Positions 1-13,800 of a stretch of 64,000 nucleotides of DNA are shown one piece after another. Made by a program: the position numbers and the translations under genes. Within the stretch, counting starts at the first letter, position 1; each line of letters begins with the position of its first letter. The notes under the pieces are model-generated. The model searched no databases. It had not been told where the DNA came from and saw only the letters and a list, made by a program, of their open reading frames with translations. The stretch comes from Mansonella perstans (taxonomy: Eukaryota > Nematoda > Chromadorea > Rhabditida > Onchocercidae), in the NCBI GenBank assembly GCA_037074765.1, contig JBAMDO010000010.1:62001-126000 (forward strand), read 5' to 3'.

Positions 1-1811
1 TGAAATGTTGTTTCTCTTAAAGTTACAGTAAAATTCAATATAGTTGAAAATTTCTTTAAAAGTTGTCAAATTTCAAAACAAGAGAATATGTGGAAAAATC
101 ATAAAAAGGCATCCCAACAAGATCGTCCATTAAGCTAAAATATATCACATCACATCTACAATTCATTTCAAAGTGACAAACTATTTCGCTTATTTAAAAA
201 AAAAGTTTGCAACATACAATATTGCATGAATATTTTAAGACGAATCATCACTTATCAAATGGAAAATAGTATTGCTTATTTTTGCTATAAATGGTACGAT
301 ACTACAGTATGCGCTTGTCATATGTTCATCTAAAAAAATACAAAAGACATTAATAACAACATACAATAGCATCAAATATTTAAGATAAATAATTAAAACT
401 TTTTGATAACTCTAAATTTAACTTGAAATAAGATTTGGCACAATGAAAAAAATGTTACTAGCAAAGTCAAATTTGACAAACGAAATCACTTATGAAAGAA
501 CATTTAATAAAAAAAAAAAATACAAGGCAACTCTGTCAATGATTGTTGTAAGTAGCGCAACTATCCGGATAAATGCATTTAAAAAATGTATTTAAAAAAA
601 ATCTAAAAATATCAAAATGCACAAATTAAAAAAAAAAACTATTAGTATTGTTAACAACAAGCAAATGACTAGCAACAATTTCATTCAAAATCTAGCAATT
701 AAAACGCAAACAGTGCTGCTATTCAATAATTTGAGCTAGTTTTAATTAATTTTAATCTCTTGAAAATCCCAATTATATGTGAATTTGTGAATTCCTAAAA
801 TCAATTTCCGGTGACAAAAAAAAATTAAATCAAGGCACGGGTGATAAGCAGAACTGTATTAATAATATAACTGAGACAGGAAAAAAATTTTTTTTTGAAG
901 GACATAAAGCAAGAAAAACATTATTACGGACAATGTTATACTTGAAAAAAAAAATCTTTGGCACAGCATACAGAGCAACGAGAAATACGTGATGCAAAAA
1001 GTTGCGACATAAAAATGCTCCGAAGCATAGCAACAGCAGTAATGCATGCAATCACAGCTAGTAATTATAACGGATAAATGGGATTCCATCATTTTGAAGG
1101 TAGAAACTTACGAAAAGATATCCGAACGATGCCTTTTAATTTATCCTATCTATGTATCTGCCTATCTGCCTACCAGTTCTAAATGAGAGAAAGGAAAACG
1201 ATGTAACTTCTGTAATGTCTCTATTTCGTTATATTTTGATGGCTTTGCGTAAGTTTCAATTGTATTAACGTGTTAAAATTAGGTTAATAAAAATAATTTC
1301 CAAAAAGCTTGCTATGATATATTTTTCAGTACACATAAATACATATATCACGTAATCACATATTCTATTTTATATAACAAATTAAAATAATTAGCAAACT
1401 CGCAAACCTATTCTACAAAACAAACATGCCCATTACGGTAGTTTACATTTCATATCTGAATTATTTGTGGAAACAAATGTAAAAATTTAAATTATTCCTA
1501 AAAGTTACGGGACACTGTACAAGACACTGAATCCCATATTTGACTTTACTGTATCGATTAAATAAAACTGAAGATATTGTAACATCTGACAGCTTGAACA
1601 TATCTTAGGGCTGGTTTATTTCTAGCGGAAACGACTAGTTAATGGAATAAAGATAAAAGCACATATTATACATATTATATAGTAGAAAAATACAAAAAAG
1701 CACCAAACGGAATGAGCAATTTATTGAATGTAAAGCTGCGGCAAGAATCGAACCGGTTTTGCGAGATACACTGCAAGATATGAGGACCATCTTTCTTTTG
1801 TAGTTAATACA
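1..1811. other. Region downstream of the MRTF stop; no gene seen
   Basis: AT-rich sequence with A and T runs, partly the 3' UTR of the minus-strand MRTF gene. The short open frames at 830-1092 are low-complexity and rich in F, L and Y with no splice context. I see no other gene here. Confidence 0.5.
1615..1620 (-). terminator. Candidate MRTF polyadenylation signal AATAAA
   Basis: TTTATT on the plus strand reads AATAAA on the coding strand, about 190 bases after the stop codon at 1812. This is a reasonable 3' UTR length, but in DNA this AT-rich such hexamers occur often by chance. Confidence 0.3.
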
Positions 1812-4800
1812 TCAGTGGATCGAATCGATCCCACTTGCATCCATCTCCGGAGATGTTGAAGGTAGCATCATATCCAGCCAATCCATACCTGTGTTCTGAA
1901 ACTGCAATACAATACATTAAGAAAATGCTTAAATGGAGCAAAAAAAAAAAAAAAAAAAAAAAAAAACCACAAATCATTGAGAAATGTATTCGCAATGCCA
2001 CGAAAGTAACGTGAAATATCACGCACCTGATCAACAACTTGGTTGTGATCAAAAGAAACCATTAATGGATCATTGTGGTTTGATGTCCGTTCGTTTAGGT
2101 TATCCGTTTTTTCATTAAGGATGTCCGGCTGGAATTTCAAAGATTTTTTATTTTGTTTCATCTCAAAACTTGAACAGTCTATGTTAATAGCAGAAATGAT
2201 ATGAATGACCAAATTTTCGGTAATGAAATTTCCCCAGAAATATAAAAATGCGAAAATTATCCGTAACGGCATTATTTTTCGAAGAAATAGTAAGATTTGC
2301 ATTTGAGATTATAGATTGATAGGATTAAAAAATCACACTGTTAACTGTATATTGCTCGGTGGCTTGTGAACAAATCGATGTTGCTGGCATTGTACAATCA
2401 TGCCGGAACCAATCATCACCTAACAGTGTTGCCAACTCATCTGATCCGTAAATTGTTCCTGTACCAAAATCGAGATTACTTGGTCTCAGATCATTAGCTG
2501 CTGCTAAAAACAAATCAATTTACAATTTATAAACAGCAACAATATTTTCAAGTTGAAGATGAAATTAAATGTCATAGCGAACAGAATTCACGTAAAAATT
2601 CCAACTCTGTTACTAATGAACTAATTTGAAAACTCCATTTTAAACTTAATCACTAAAATCTGTTTTCACATAAATTATTCACATAAAAGCCACGCTTTAG
2701 AAAACAATTCAGCACCAAACAATTAATCAGATAGAACCTTGGTCATCACGCAAAACATCCATTAAATCATCGAACGCCTGGTTTTTCGAATATTGGAAAG
2801 CTTGTGGCGTATCAACTGCTCCTTCTTCGAATACTTCAGCATTTTGTTCAAAATGACCATCGGTCATACTAGTTTCCATCCTTTGTTTGGCGTTGTGAGA
2901 TGACAAAGCTGGTAGTGTTTTGGTCTAAAAAAGAATGAGGAGGATTTAGGAAAAGCTCTGTTCACTCATATCAGAATAATTTTCCAGCAAAAGGGGCAAA
3001 AGAATGGATTAAAGGTGATTAACATTAACATTACAGATAATCAATGATTATTCGACCATCAGCTGGATATCACGCTTTAACTTTTGATGCAACTTTTCTA
3101 ATCCATCTCTTTGGCACATGTTAACAACATTTAAAAAACTGGACAACAGAAAAAGTAGAATTTTTGGCGAACTTTAAAATTTATTAGACTAAAATTACGG
3201 TGCTGCAGGTAGGTAATCTTACGGCGTAAGGTTGAATCAGTTGGTCACAACTTGGCAGAACATTAAGATTGCTGCCGCTATTGCCTTCAATCCGGCAACT
3301 ACCACCTGCGTGTTGCCGAAGAGAATTAGATGTTGCTTTCCGGACTTGGAATTCTTCAGGACAACTAGACGGCGAAAATACCATTTTTGTTTTTGGCCGT
3401 TTTTCAGCATTACTCTCCAGCAAAGCTTTGGAGGCATTCTCCAATACCTGCTTGAAAATCTCTTCCATATCCACAGTGCCAGATAATTTCTCCTGTGAAT
3501 CTGTATTATCATCAACCTTCGATCTGTAAAACAACAAAAAATTGTTATCAAAAACAAAACATTCCTAAGAACTGTTCCAACCATTGAAATTTTTTTTTAC
3601 CGAAAAATTTCAGTAACTACTACTTCCTTTAAAAAGATATAATTGAACATGAAAGTACATTGTGTTCGGCAAAATCCATTGTTAAACATATGAATCATCT
3701 TGAATAAATGATAATTTTGAAAATGAGTATGTCTTACTACTATCACATGAGTAAAAAATGTTTGAGAACTCACCTGCTAACATTATTCTTCTTCCGACTT
3801 TTAGTTTTTGGATGAGGCATACTTGATGGTACATGTCGTTGTGGCTCATCTTCATTTATAACAACGACACCAACTTTCTGTTGCGATGTATTTTGAACTG
3901 ACTGCATCGCTATGTCTGATAATAAAACACACTGCTGTTCTGAAGTACTGACGGTTACTGATTCAACGATATTCGTATTCGAATCTATCTTTCCACTGTG
4001 ATGTACTTCTGTTTCACAACTCTGATCTTCAGTGACTTGTGCCGCCGCTGCCACAGCCTGAAAATAAATTTTAATATTTTAAAAAAAGGACTGTAAAAAA
4101 AAGACAATATAAATCGAATATAATAACGCATATTAAGACTCAAGAACATTGTTTATCATTTACAATTACTAAGGAAGAACGGGAATAAATGTAAGGAGAA
4201 CGGAGTTGTTGGAGGGAAAAGGAAAACGACGATCCCACTGTTCTATCATGGCAATATCGTGAAATGTAAAAATATCATACATGACTTCTTTCAAGCTGAT
4301 AACGTCTCAATAACTGGACTATAAGAAGCGCAGTACGCGCATCCTGCTTGATCAAACGTACGATATCTTGAACAGCTTGTTCAACGTGCAGTTCTTCTTG
4401 CAACTTCTCTTCTGTAGAAGCCAAATTTTGTTGTTCTGTTATTTGAGCCTGCAAAAACCAATAGATACATCAACTTCATCTTGAACCGAGAAGATAGTAG
4501 TGCATGCGAAAATGATTAAGCGTATCGTTTACAGAGAATTAAACGAGAACTTTGATTAAATGATGAATTCAAACTCTTTTCAAATAGTTCAGTTCAAGGT
4601 ATCAATTTACAGAAATTACATTTTTCAACATTCTACCGATGAGTTGCTTTTATGTCGGAAAAGCTTGGCAGAAAAAACCCTTATAAGACCAAAACCCCTA
4701 TTATTTAAGGAAATAACTAGCCTGCATCTGCTGCTGCTGAAGTTTATGCTGTAAGAAAAGTTGTATATGGAATTTATTCAGGTGTTTGATATCCAATTGA

Positions 4801-7800
4801 TTAAGCCACATATCTGCTTCAGATTGCTGCTGATTGCCTTCCAGTTGCGCGTCTTCCTGCCTTTTCACTTGCTGAAAATATTCATCAATTAATATAAATG
4901 AAGTAAAAATTGAATGAAGGTTGCAATTTATTCCACTTTTATTCAAACAACGTTAAACTACTCGTTTCACACGGTTAATACCGCAATAAGGACTCAAAAT
5001 ATTCGATGAATAAAAGTTTAATTTCTGACCACACCACAGTCTTTCTGCCAATTTTCCAAATCTAAGATTTTAATTCTCTGCTATGGCTATTTCTACTCCT
5101 ATTTAAAAAAATCACATGATTCCTTCATAGTTATGTATAATTTTTAAACAGAAACCTGCGCTTTCTTTGCAGCAAGAATTACTTGCTGTTGATGTTTTAG
5201 CTGCTGCTGTGATCGATGTAGCTCCTTCTGCAATTCCTCAATTTTTCGTTGTTGAAATCGCAACATTTCCTCATGAATGGACAGTGTCGTTGCAGACAGC
5301 CTGTTAAAAAAGTCGTTCAAAAAAATTGATACAAACAAGGATTGCGTCTAATCAAATCTAAACAAATTACATCGCTGTTAAATGATATTTTCACAATACA
5401 CTCGAGCACTCTGGTAAATAACTGCCCTAAACAAAAAAAAAAAAAAAAAAAAAAAACTAAGGAAAGAACAACTCTTGCAGTGAATAAAACGATCTTGAAA
5501 TGCTGCGAATTTAGGAAAGTGAATTAAAAAGCTTACAAGGCGCTTGTATCACTTGGATCAATATGTGCAGGATATTTTTTTAGGGCTACTTTTTCAGTAT
5601 TTGGTGGTGATGGAATGTCTGGTGAATTACCACTAGCCGAGTCCGCCATAACAGGAGAACAGTGCGGCTGCGCAGACTGCAGTGGGGGGCAGAGTGCATT
5701 CTGTGATACTGTAGTACCATCCTGAATATATTTCTTTTTGTTTACTTTTAATCAGAATTTCAGCATTTGGACAACATGCATATCTGCATCAGCATACAAT
5801 AGCATCACAGTACTATAATTAACGAAGCATGCTACTTAATTTATGAAACTTTACGGTAATAGATTACCAATTTCAAACAAATAATTTAAATCATTATATC
5901 TAGCCATTTTTCGCCCTTGACGATATTTAGAACAGCAAATGTCTCTTACACTTCTAGATGTAGTAGTAAAAGCAGAGAGAGTAGTTGCGACATAATTTCA
6001 ACGAACTAAATATACTACTGTCCTTAAAACCACTTTTCAAAACGCAGATCCCGTAAAGCAATGATTATTATAAAATCGAAGAAGCAGAGGGTCTTTGATT
6101 ACTTTTCCGCAAAATTTCCCAAGGAATTTTTTCAAAGAATTTATATTTGCTTCATTCCATTCAATAGAAATGAATCAACGAAGTCTTTTCAATGAATGGA
6201 GAAAACAATGGTAGAATGTTCCCGTTTTTTATTTACTAAAACAAAGACTGTATGTGCTGAAGCATATTGTCGGAATTTTCAGAGATATTTTCAGCTTGCT
6301 CGGATATTACCTAATTCCTGTTAGTCTCATATCATAACGAAGACATTCAGGTAGAATTTGTAATATAATAGTCATAAACGCTATATCAGACCATATCACA
6401 CCACACAGCAACATCCACTTTCCATAAATAGCAGTTACCTTTGAATTATGTCGCGTAATGTTATTACACATAAGGAACTGGCTATGAGAGTTTTGTCGCT
6501 TTGCAGAAGGACGTGTAACTGTCCCAGTTTCAGCATGCTGAATCTGTGCTTGTGTCTGGTGCTGAGTGCTATGTGATGGTGTTCCAGTCACCTGATGAGA
6601 TGCTCCTGCTAGACGTTGATCCGGTGAAGTAGTAGATCGAGGTATTCGACAATTGAGAACTGGATTTCCTGATATTGTGCCCTGCATCAGCTGAGTTTGC
6701 TGTTGTTGATGTACGGTCTGAGATGAATGCATAATGTGCGGAGACACCTGCTGCTGCAGCTGTTCAACCGAAGACGCTCTTACTAACGTGAACTGAAAAT
6801 AACTATTCTGCGAATAAAAAGTGGAAAAGTATTCCGTGAAATATGTCAGGAATCTCAGTATTACAGAAACTCTTTCCGGGTTTCTCATTCCTATTCCCCC
6901 CCAAAAAAAACATCGGCGTAGCAATTAGCTTCTAGAACTGTAACTTCTCTGCGATGGTTTCGCTAAAAATTCTTCTCTTCAAGTACACATTACCGTACAT
7001 ACCTGTCCACCTGAACCAAGCTGTGCAAAACTAAAAGTAGGTTCTGTTTGAACTTGGTGCACCATATTTTGTGTTACTTCCGGGGCAGTTGAAAGTTGCT
7101 GCTGTGATCGAACAGTGGTAGATTGGGTCGTGGCACCGTTCAAAGTGATATTGGTGGTGAGCGGATATTCCGATGGCATACAACAACATTGCACATTGTG
7201 CGGTACAGTTGCCGTTGCAACAACTACGCCATTGGCATCCACCAGCTGAAACAGAATGACTTCATCGATGTTTCGCCCAACTAATCATCAGTTCCACCCA
7301 ACAGTGAAACATGATTAAATCACATGAATTCGAATTATTTGCGGTCATTTAATGCCGAAAATCTATCAACAAAAACAGGCGAATGATCTTGCACAACCCT
7401 CCAAAAGTCTTACGGTATTTCCCAAACACTGATCATTTTTCAATGAACAATACAGGTAAGGTGCTTGTTTTATGAGATATTAATCCCATACAACACCAGA
7501 AATATCTGAATTTGAATCAAGCCTTCAGCAAACATCTTATCATGCATCAACACTGCCAATCACCACAATTTCTATATCATAATGGTGGTGAACAGATTAA
7601 GTTCTAGCCGAAATCGGTAACAGGAAAGAATACATGCAAAATTTGATGCTGTTGTTTTGATGGAGGCAATTGTACGACAAGAGAGTGCTGCTGCGCTGAT
7701 TGAGTCTGTTGTACCACAGGTGAAATAGAATGTTTGTGAGCATAGTCACTAATAACATTGCTAATAGGAGGTAACCGATTCGACTGTGTTGCGACATCAA

Positions 7801-10800
7801 GAACTGGAGATGACAGGGGAATTAAATCGGATGATGAGTCCATTAAAGCAGTTCCACTACAGTGATTCAAAATCGATTCCTCATAAGGTCTTAATCGTTC
7901 CAATAGTTGCGGCTTTGCACCGGATACAGGCAACTGACGCTTTTTGCATTCATTTTTGAGATCTTGCACCCGATAGTCTGCAAGACGGGTTCTTGGCTTC
8001 TCATTATCACTCACAGAATCAACGGTTCCGGATGATATCTCTGAATAATTGAAATTAGCACTGGAACACTGACAACACTGTTGAGTTTCGTAAGTGTTTT
8101 GTTTTTCGTGTATTTGTTCGGATATTACCGATTGCACTCCATTTTGAACACAATCCGCACTCACTAACGAACTTTGAGCAGATGTTGTCATACTAGGTGA
8201 TGCGGCGCTCGATGTTGCACATTCATCTGAGCAATGTCGTCCTTCCTCTTCCTGGAAATTATGTCCTTAATACGTTTGCTTATCTCACTTTTCAAATCTA
8301 AAAAATAAAAAATCATATTATCTAAGAGATCTAACAACATATACTTTTGTTCATATACTAGTGCAGCGTTGTTTGACCTATCCATTACAATGCGTCTGGA
8401 AAACATTGTAAAAGACAAATAATTTAGAGTTACCTGTGAAATGCTTAGCGCTCGAGATTCTTCAACTTCACGCTGCCATTGTAAAAACAACTGCTGCTGT
8501 TGAAGTAAAAGATCGTAGCTATTTTGCATTTCATGCGTATTCTCGCTCTTAAAAAAAAAAGAAAACAACATCCGCCTGTTTAGTGCAACGATATTTATTA
8601 CTAGAGGAGATGCATTTCGATCAATCGATCAATGTTCTTTGCTGCTAATGCAATTCCAATGATAAACATCTTTCAAAAAAGAAAACCCGAAAAACTACTT
8701 AATACTTTTATTATTGCTCAAATAAAAAGAATTCAAAAACATCATCTGCAAATCCAGCTTAAGTAAAAAATCCCAATATATTTTCTATTAATTTATATTC
8801 ATTGCGATATGTAACTGTGTCAGTTTAGTTAATGTGTTTTTAAATTTTACTAAGCGATACAAACTGAACATGAATCATTTCATTTCAGATTGAAATCGAT
8901 AGATCCACAAACCTAGATCCATATTCTTTTTCTACAAGAAATTTGCAAAAAAAGGATAAACATAACGATTCACTGACATTTAACAATGACGCATTATCGC
9001 TAACGTAAGATACACCATGAGTCACCAGTGCATCATTTATAGTTTCCGCACCCTGAACGAACGGAAAATAATTAAAAGAAAAATCTGGACAAGATGCCAT
9101 TATATGTGATAATGTGAAACACCTAAATGTAAAATGACGAGAGCTAAAATTTATAATTAATAAATAAGGACTTTTTTGATAATTTGTTATAAGCAACTAA
9201 TAAAGTTTTCTTTTTCCCAAAGATGCTGTTCAGACGCACCTCATGCCTAATTAAGCTACCTAAAAACGCCTCAAAATATGTTTGTATAATGTTTGCAAAA
9301 ACACTGTTCATTTATACTCGTTATGAGTAACGTCCCTGACCATCTGTTTAACTTCCTTCACTAAAAACTAGTCAATATTAAGCACAGATAAATATACCTG
9401 GCAATCTATAGCAGCAGAATCTTGTAATTTTAATTTCGACCGAGCATTCGGTGACGGTAACATTTGGTCATATGGTGTTCGATATTGTGAACCTTTTTTA
9501 CGAACTTTTGATTTGGCCAGACAGACATTTGGTAGTTTTCTCTGATATGCGCAAACTGGTGTCGCGGATATTACCTCCATCTCTACACAGTAGCATTATT
9601 TAGAAACCATAAAATATATTTAAATGAAGGAAATTAAATGAGTGAAGTGAAATCACATTAAAGCTGCGCATTTTATATCAACAAGCTATTTTTGCACATT
9701 CAAACAGCAGTGCGATAGTTTTTATGGAAAAATTAATGAATGAAATTACCCGATTGCTTCTTTTCGTCTTCACCCTTTTTGCTTTGGGTAGTTTTAGTGA
9801 ACAATAAGCGACCCTCTAAAAAGAATGAAAAGACATTGGATATATTAAAAAAATGTTTCTCTGCTTTGGTTAATTGTTAAGGTATGACGATCCTTTAATT
9901 TATGAAATTTCGAACTTCTGAATATAGAAAAACTGGTGCTTATTGCATTTTGAACAGAATGGTCATCTACAGATTCATTTATGCAGGAATAACCTGCCTC
10001 GAAAAAACTTAAACCTTGTATTGCCTGCTCCAGCTCCGCATCAGCTTGCAAAATTTTTTTGGTGATCAGCTCGAGTGGGCCAGGTCGATGTTGTAATTTT
10101 TTGTTCAAATCGTCCTTCAACTTACAGCGTTTCAGCTCCTCGGCCTTTCGCTGAATAGATGGGTCCGCATTAGATGCTATAATGTCAACATTTAATTACT
10201 GTTATATTTTTATTTTCCATGAAAAGTAAGATTTTAAAGCTAATAGTAATGGCTCACTCAAAATATTTTTTCTTCCCACTAATTTTTTAAGAAAATTACA
10301 CACAAAAGCTGCTGCGAAATCCAAAGCAAAGTAAACAAAGCATTAGTAAAAAACAATCGTGATCCTGGTGATAAATATTTGAAAAGAACATCCACACCAA
10401 ATAGCTTTGGGAACAAACTACAGCTGAACTGAAGAAGGGTAAAATTGAAAATATAGTTTTAATAATTGACCTGTAGCACAACTAAAAATTTATACTACCT
10501 TCACTGGTGTATCAGCATTATAATTTGAGCATAAGTTTAAAAGTTTTGGAAAGAATCGAAGATCATCAATTTTAAAAAATTAAAGGTAGAGAATAAAAAA
10601 AAGAAAAATTTGTTTGGTTACATGGTGAAGCGATTAATTAATAACTAACAAGCATTAAAAATTTTTGTGTTTAGTAAGATCCCCATATCTAAAACCCGCA
10701 AATATTCAACACGAAAAAATACACCTAAATTAAATCTATAATCGACAGTTTTTAACAGCAATCATTTTCTATATTTTAGCAATGCCAAAAGTTATTTGAA

Positions 10801-13800
10801 TAATTAATCTAATATAAGGCTGCATAAAATAAATGAAAAAAAAAACAAAAAAAGATGAAACCAGGATGAATCAAGTACAAGCAAGGAACACTAATTCTGT
10901 ATACTTGATCAAATTTAATTCAAATAGAAAAATTACCAGTGAGTAGAATGTGTTGTGTGACAAGTTTTTGTTTAGATGGACGCTGTTCGATTTTCCGTTT
11001 CAAAGCGTCACGTTCTTTTGATCGCAAAACACTCTTTCGTCTGTCGCCTCCTTCCGCTACAAAATTAAAAACTTGAAATAACAATTAATTTATTTGAAAG
11101 CGCAAAAATCGATAATCTGCCTGTCAAAACATATGTGATCAGATGTGGAAATCGATTAACAGAAAAAGAAAACTCACTACTATTTACTGCAGGATGATAA
11201 AGGATCAGCGAGACAATTTTCAGATTCAAAAGAAGAACAAAACAGCTTCATGACAATCTTACATTAAAGTTATCAATTTTCAAAAGACAGAATTTCATTA
11301 AACTTAGTTGACATGTACTATCGGATATAATATAAAACTATGAAGCTCTTTCAATACAACATTCTTAACGCAGAATCTAAAACGAAACGCCTGACATCAA
11401 AAGAGATAAAAAAATAAGAAAGGAAACGGATATTTTCTCAGGTTTGAAATGAAACTCAGAAATCAAAATATTCAGTGTCTATATTTCAGTTACCAAAATA
11501 ACTAAAGAGAAACAGATATTTTGGTAGTGAACCATGAAAAAAAAAAACTCTTATCATCATCTTGCAGGAAAAAAAAAAGCCAGCTATTAATTTTAAACTT
11601 CCAGATCTACTAAACGGATTCAAATTACAGAATTCGACATTAACTGAACATATAAGCTCGCAAATAATAACTACTGTTCGATTAATATATCATCAATGAA
11701 TTACAGCTCAATTAATGACAAAATACACGCCAAATAAATGAAGCTAAATTGATTACACACAGTTGTAAATGAATGGCATCATAATGAATGTACCGAACGT
11801 TTCAGGTGGGTTACCGAATCAGTTGAAATAAACCACTTTCTAAAGAGTTCGACAGATTATTGGACGGAAAATAGAATGCGATGAAATATACAAGTTTTTT
11901 TTTTTTTTTTTTAACGAAAATCGATCAAATCAGATGACCACGCAATGGTAGGGACATCTATCCATCATTTTTTAATACCAATAATCGAATTAACTATCCC
12001 TGATACTATTCTGACTTTCAACATTATTATGATATTTTATATTTTAGTCACTGGAAAAGAAAAAAGAAATTGGACAGTAAAACTTTCCATGAAAAAATCA
12101 TCAGTTTGAACTAAAAACTACATAACAGAATGTTCGTTGCACGATTTTGGTTTATTTAAAATTTTACTTTTGTCACAAAAAAAAAATAAAGAGAGTAATG
12201 CTGATTAGAAATAGCAATTCGTAAAAATAAAGAGAAAAAGGATGCATCAGAGAATCACGAACTTTTTGCATCGACTTGAAAATTAAAAAAACAAAATCTT
12301 TTTTGGTAATCAAAAATTCATGCAATATCCACTACTTCTCCTTTTTTTCCTCATTTTTCCAGAGAGAAAGAGAGAAGGAATGCTCTTTTAGGTAATTAAA
12401 CGTCAGCTTTTTTTTATGTAGACAAAAAAGAAAATGCTAAAAATGCTACTTTTTCATCAGAATCAATTAGCTCACTTTTCGTTTTGAAAAATGCTAGAAA
12501 TGCTACTTTTTCATTTGAAGCAGTTAGCTCACTTCTCAAACAGTTAAGAAAAAATTTTCTGAAAACAAATCCAGAAACTTTATTCCACTTGTTATAATTT
12601 AAAAATTTGATCTAAAACAAATTTCACACCAAGTGACAGTACAATTCGGACATCGATCATCCTCCTACATTCATTAGTACTCAATAATCCAATAATTTTG
12701 CTTGCTCACTTCATTTGATCGCATGGAATGCTACCATAAATATCACAAGTAGAAGTAATTAATTACATAAGAATGATTATCTCAATCCTACAAGAAATTA
12801 TTGGGTCCATGAAATGTTTTATATATAAATATCATTAACATTCATTGTACCACAACATACTTCATTCAAGTGATGCTACATCTTTTAGTAGATTTTTCAA
12901 TCCTATGGAAATCTTCGAAAAGATGATAATTTATTGTGATGATTATAATGAAAATGTTAAGATACAGCAGAATAATAATACTACATTCACTTCACTTCAC
13001 CAGTGTGGTTCGGAAGCATTTCGGAATTTAAACAAATTACTATCAATATAAAGATAGAAACAAATTTTAGTTTGCTTTGAAATGATGCACACAAATACAT
13101 TCAAGAATAAGAGGTTAAAAAGATTTCAGATAAAAATTATCAGGAAACCTTAATGAGAATCCCAACTTGTTCTCTGTATAAACAAAGTAAATTACGGTAC
13201 AACCGGTCATCTCTATGTGCTACTGAAATTTCTTTTTTTTTTTTTTAAGAAAAAAAGGAAAGACAGAGAAAAAAAATAACGGACACCTTTTCAAATCGAT
13301 TCATACTGAAACGATGAAATACAATAACATTCAAATTATGAGAAAAGCTTAATTGCTCAATTAATACACCATTTTCTTTTATCAATGTTATTTGCAATAT
13401 TCCGCAAATCTTTCATAAAACTCTAACAATATGAAAGAGAAACAAAGATATCACTGTTTCTATTCAGCAATAATTTGCATAAAAAGTTAAAAATTCTGCG
13501 ATGCAACTTGTGGAATTTATTGAGAAAAGTGATAAAATACACATTTGCTCTCATTATTCCTCTTCTCCTCCTTCCCACGAAGAAAAGGGACCAAAATAGA
13601 TTAGACATTAAAGCAAAAAAATATTTGATTAAATCTACTAATAAAATATCAAAATGCTATTGCTTTCGCACACAGACGCACATACCTTGACAGTGTACGA
13701 TGATATGATAATTAAATGTTAGCAGTTCCGGAAAATATCCCTGAACCGGTGAAATGAAATGACATTTAAAAAAAAAAAAAAAAATCTATAAACAAAATTT

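Noticed and set aside
830..1092. Open frames with hydrophobic proteins on the minus strand
   Set aside because: Low-complexity translations of A/T runs with no splice context or known motif, downstream of the MRTF stop.
1804..2302. 144-aa and 82-aa minus-strand frames near the MRTF end
   Set aside because: They read through a T/A homopolymer and intron DNA. The true final exon (1895-1812) uses another frame and ends in the family DWLD motif.
3232..3529. Plus-strand frames opposite MRTF exon 17
   Set aside because: Antisense shadows of a coding exon that is fixed by phase on both sides.
12845..13690. Open frames inside MRTF intron 2 as nested genes
   Set aside because: They lack initiation context, splice sites and domain likeness; lengths are near chance expectation for this composition.
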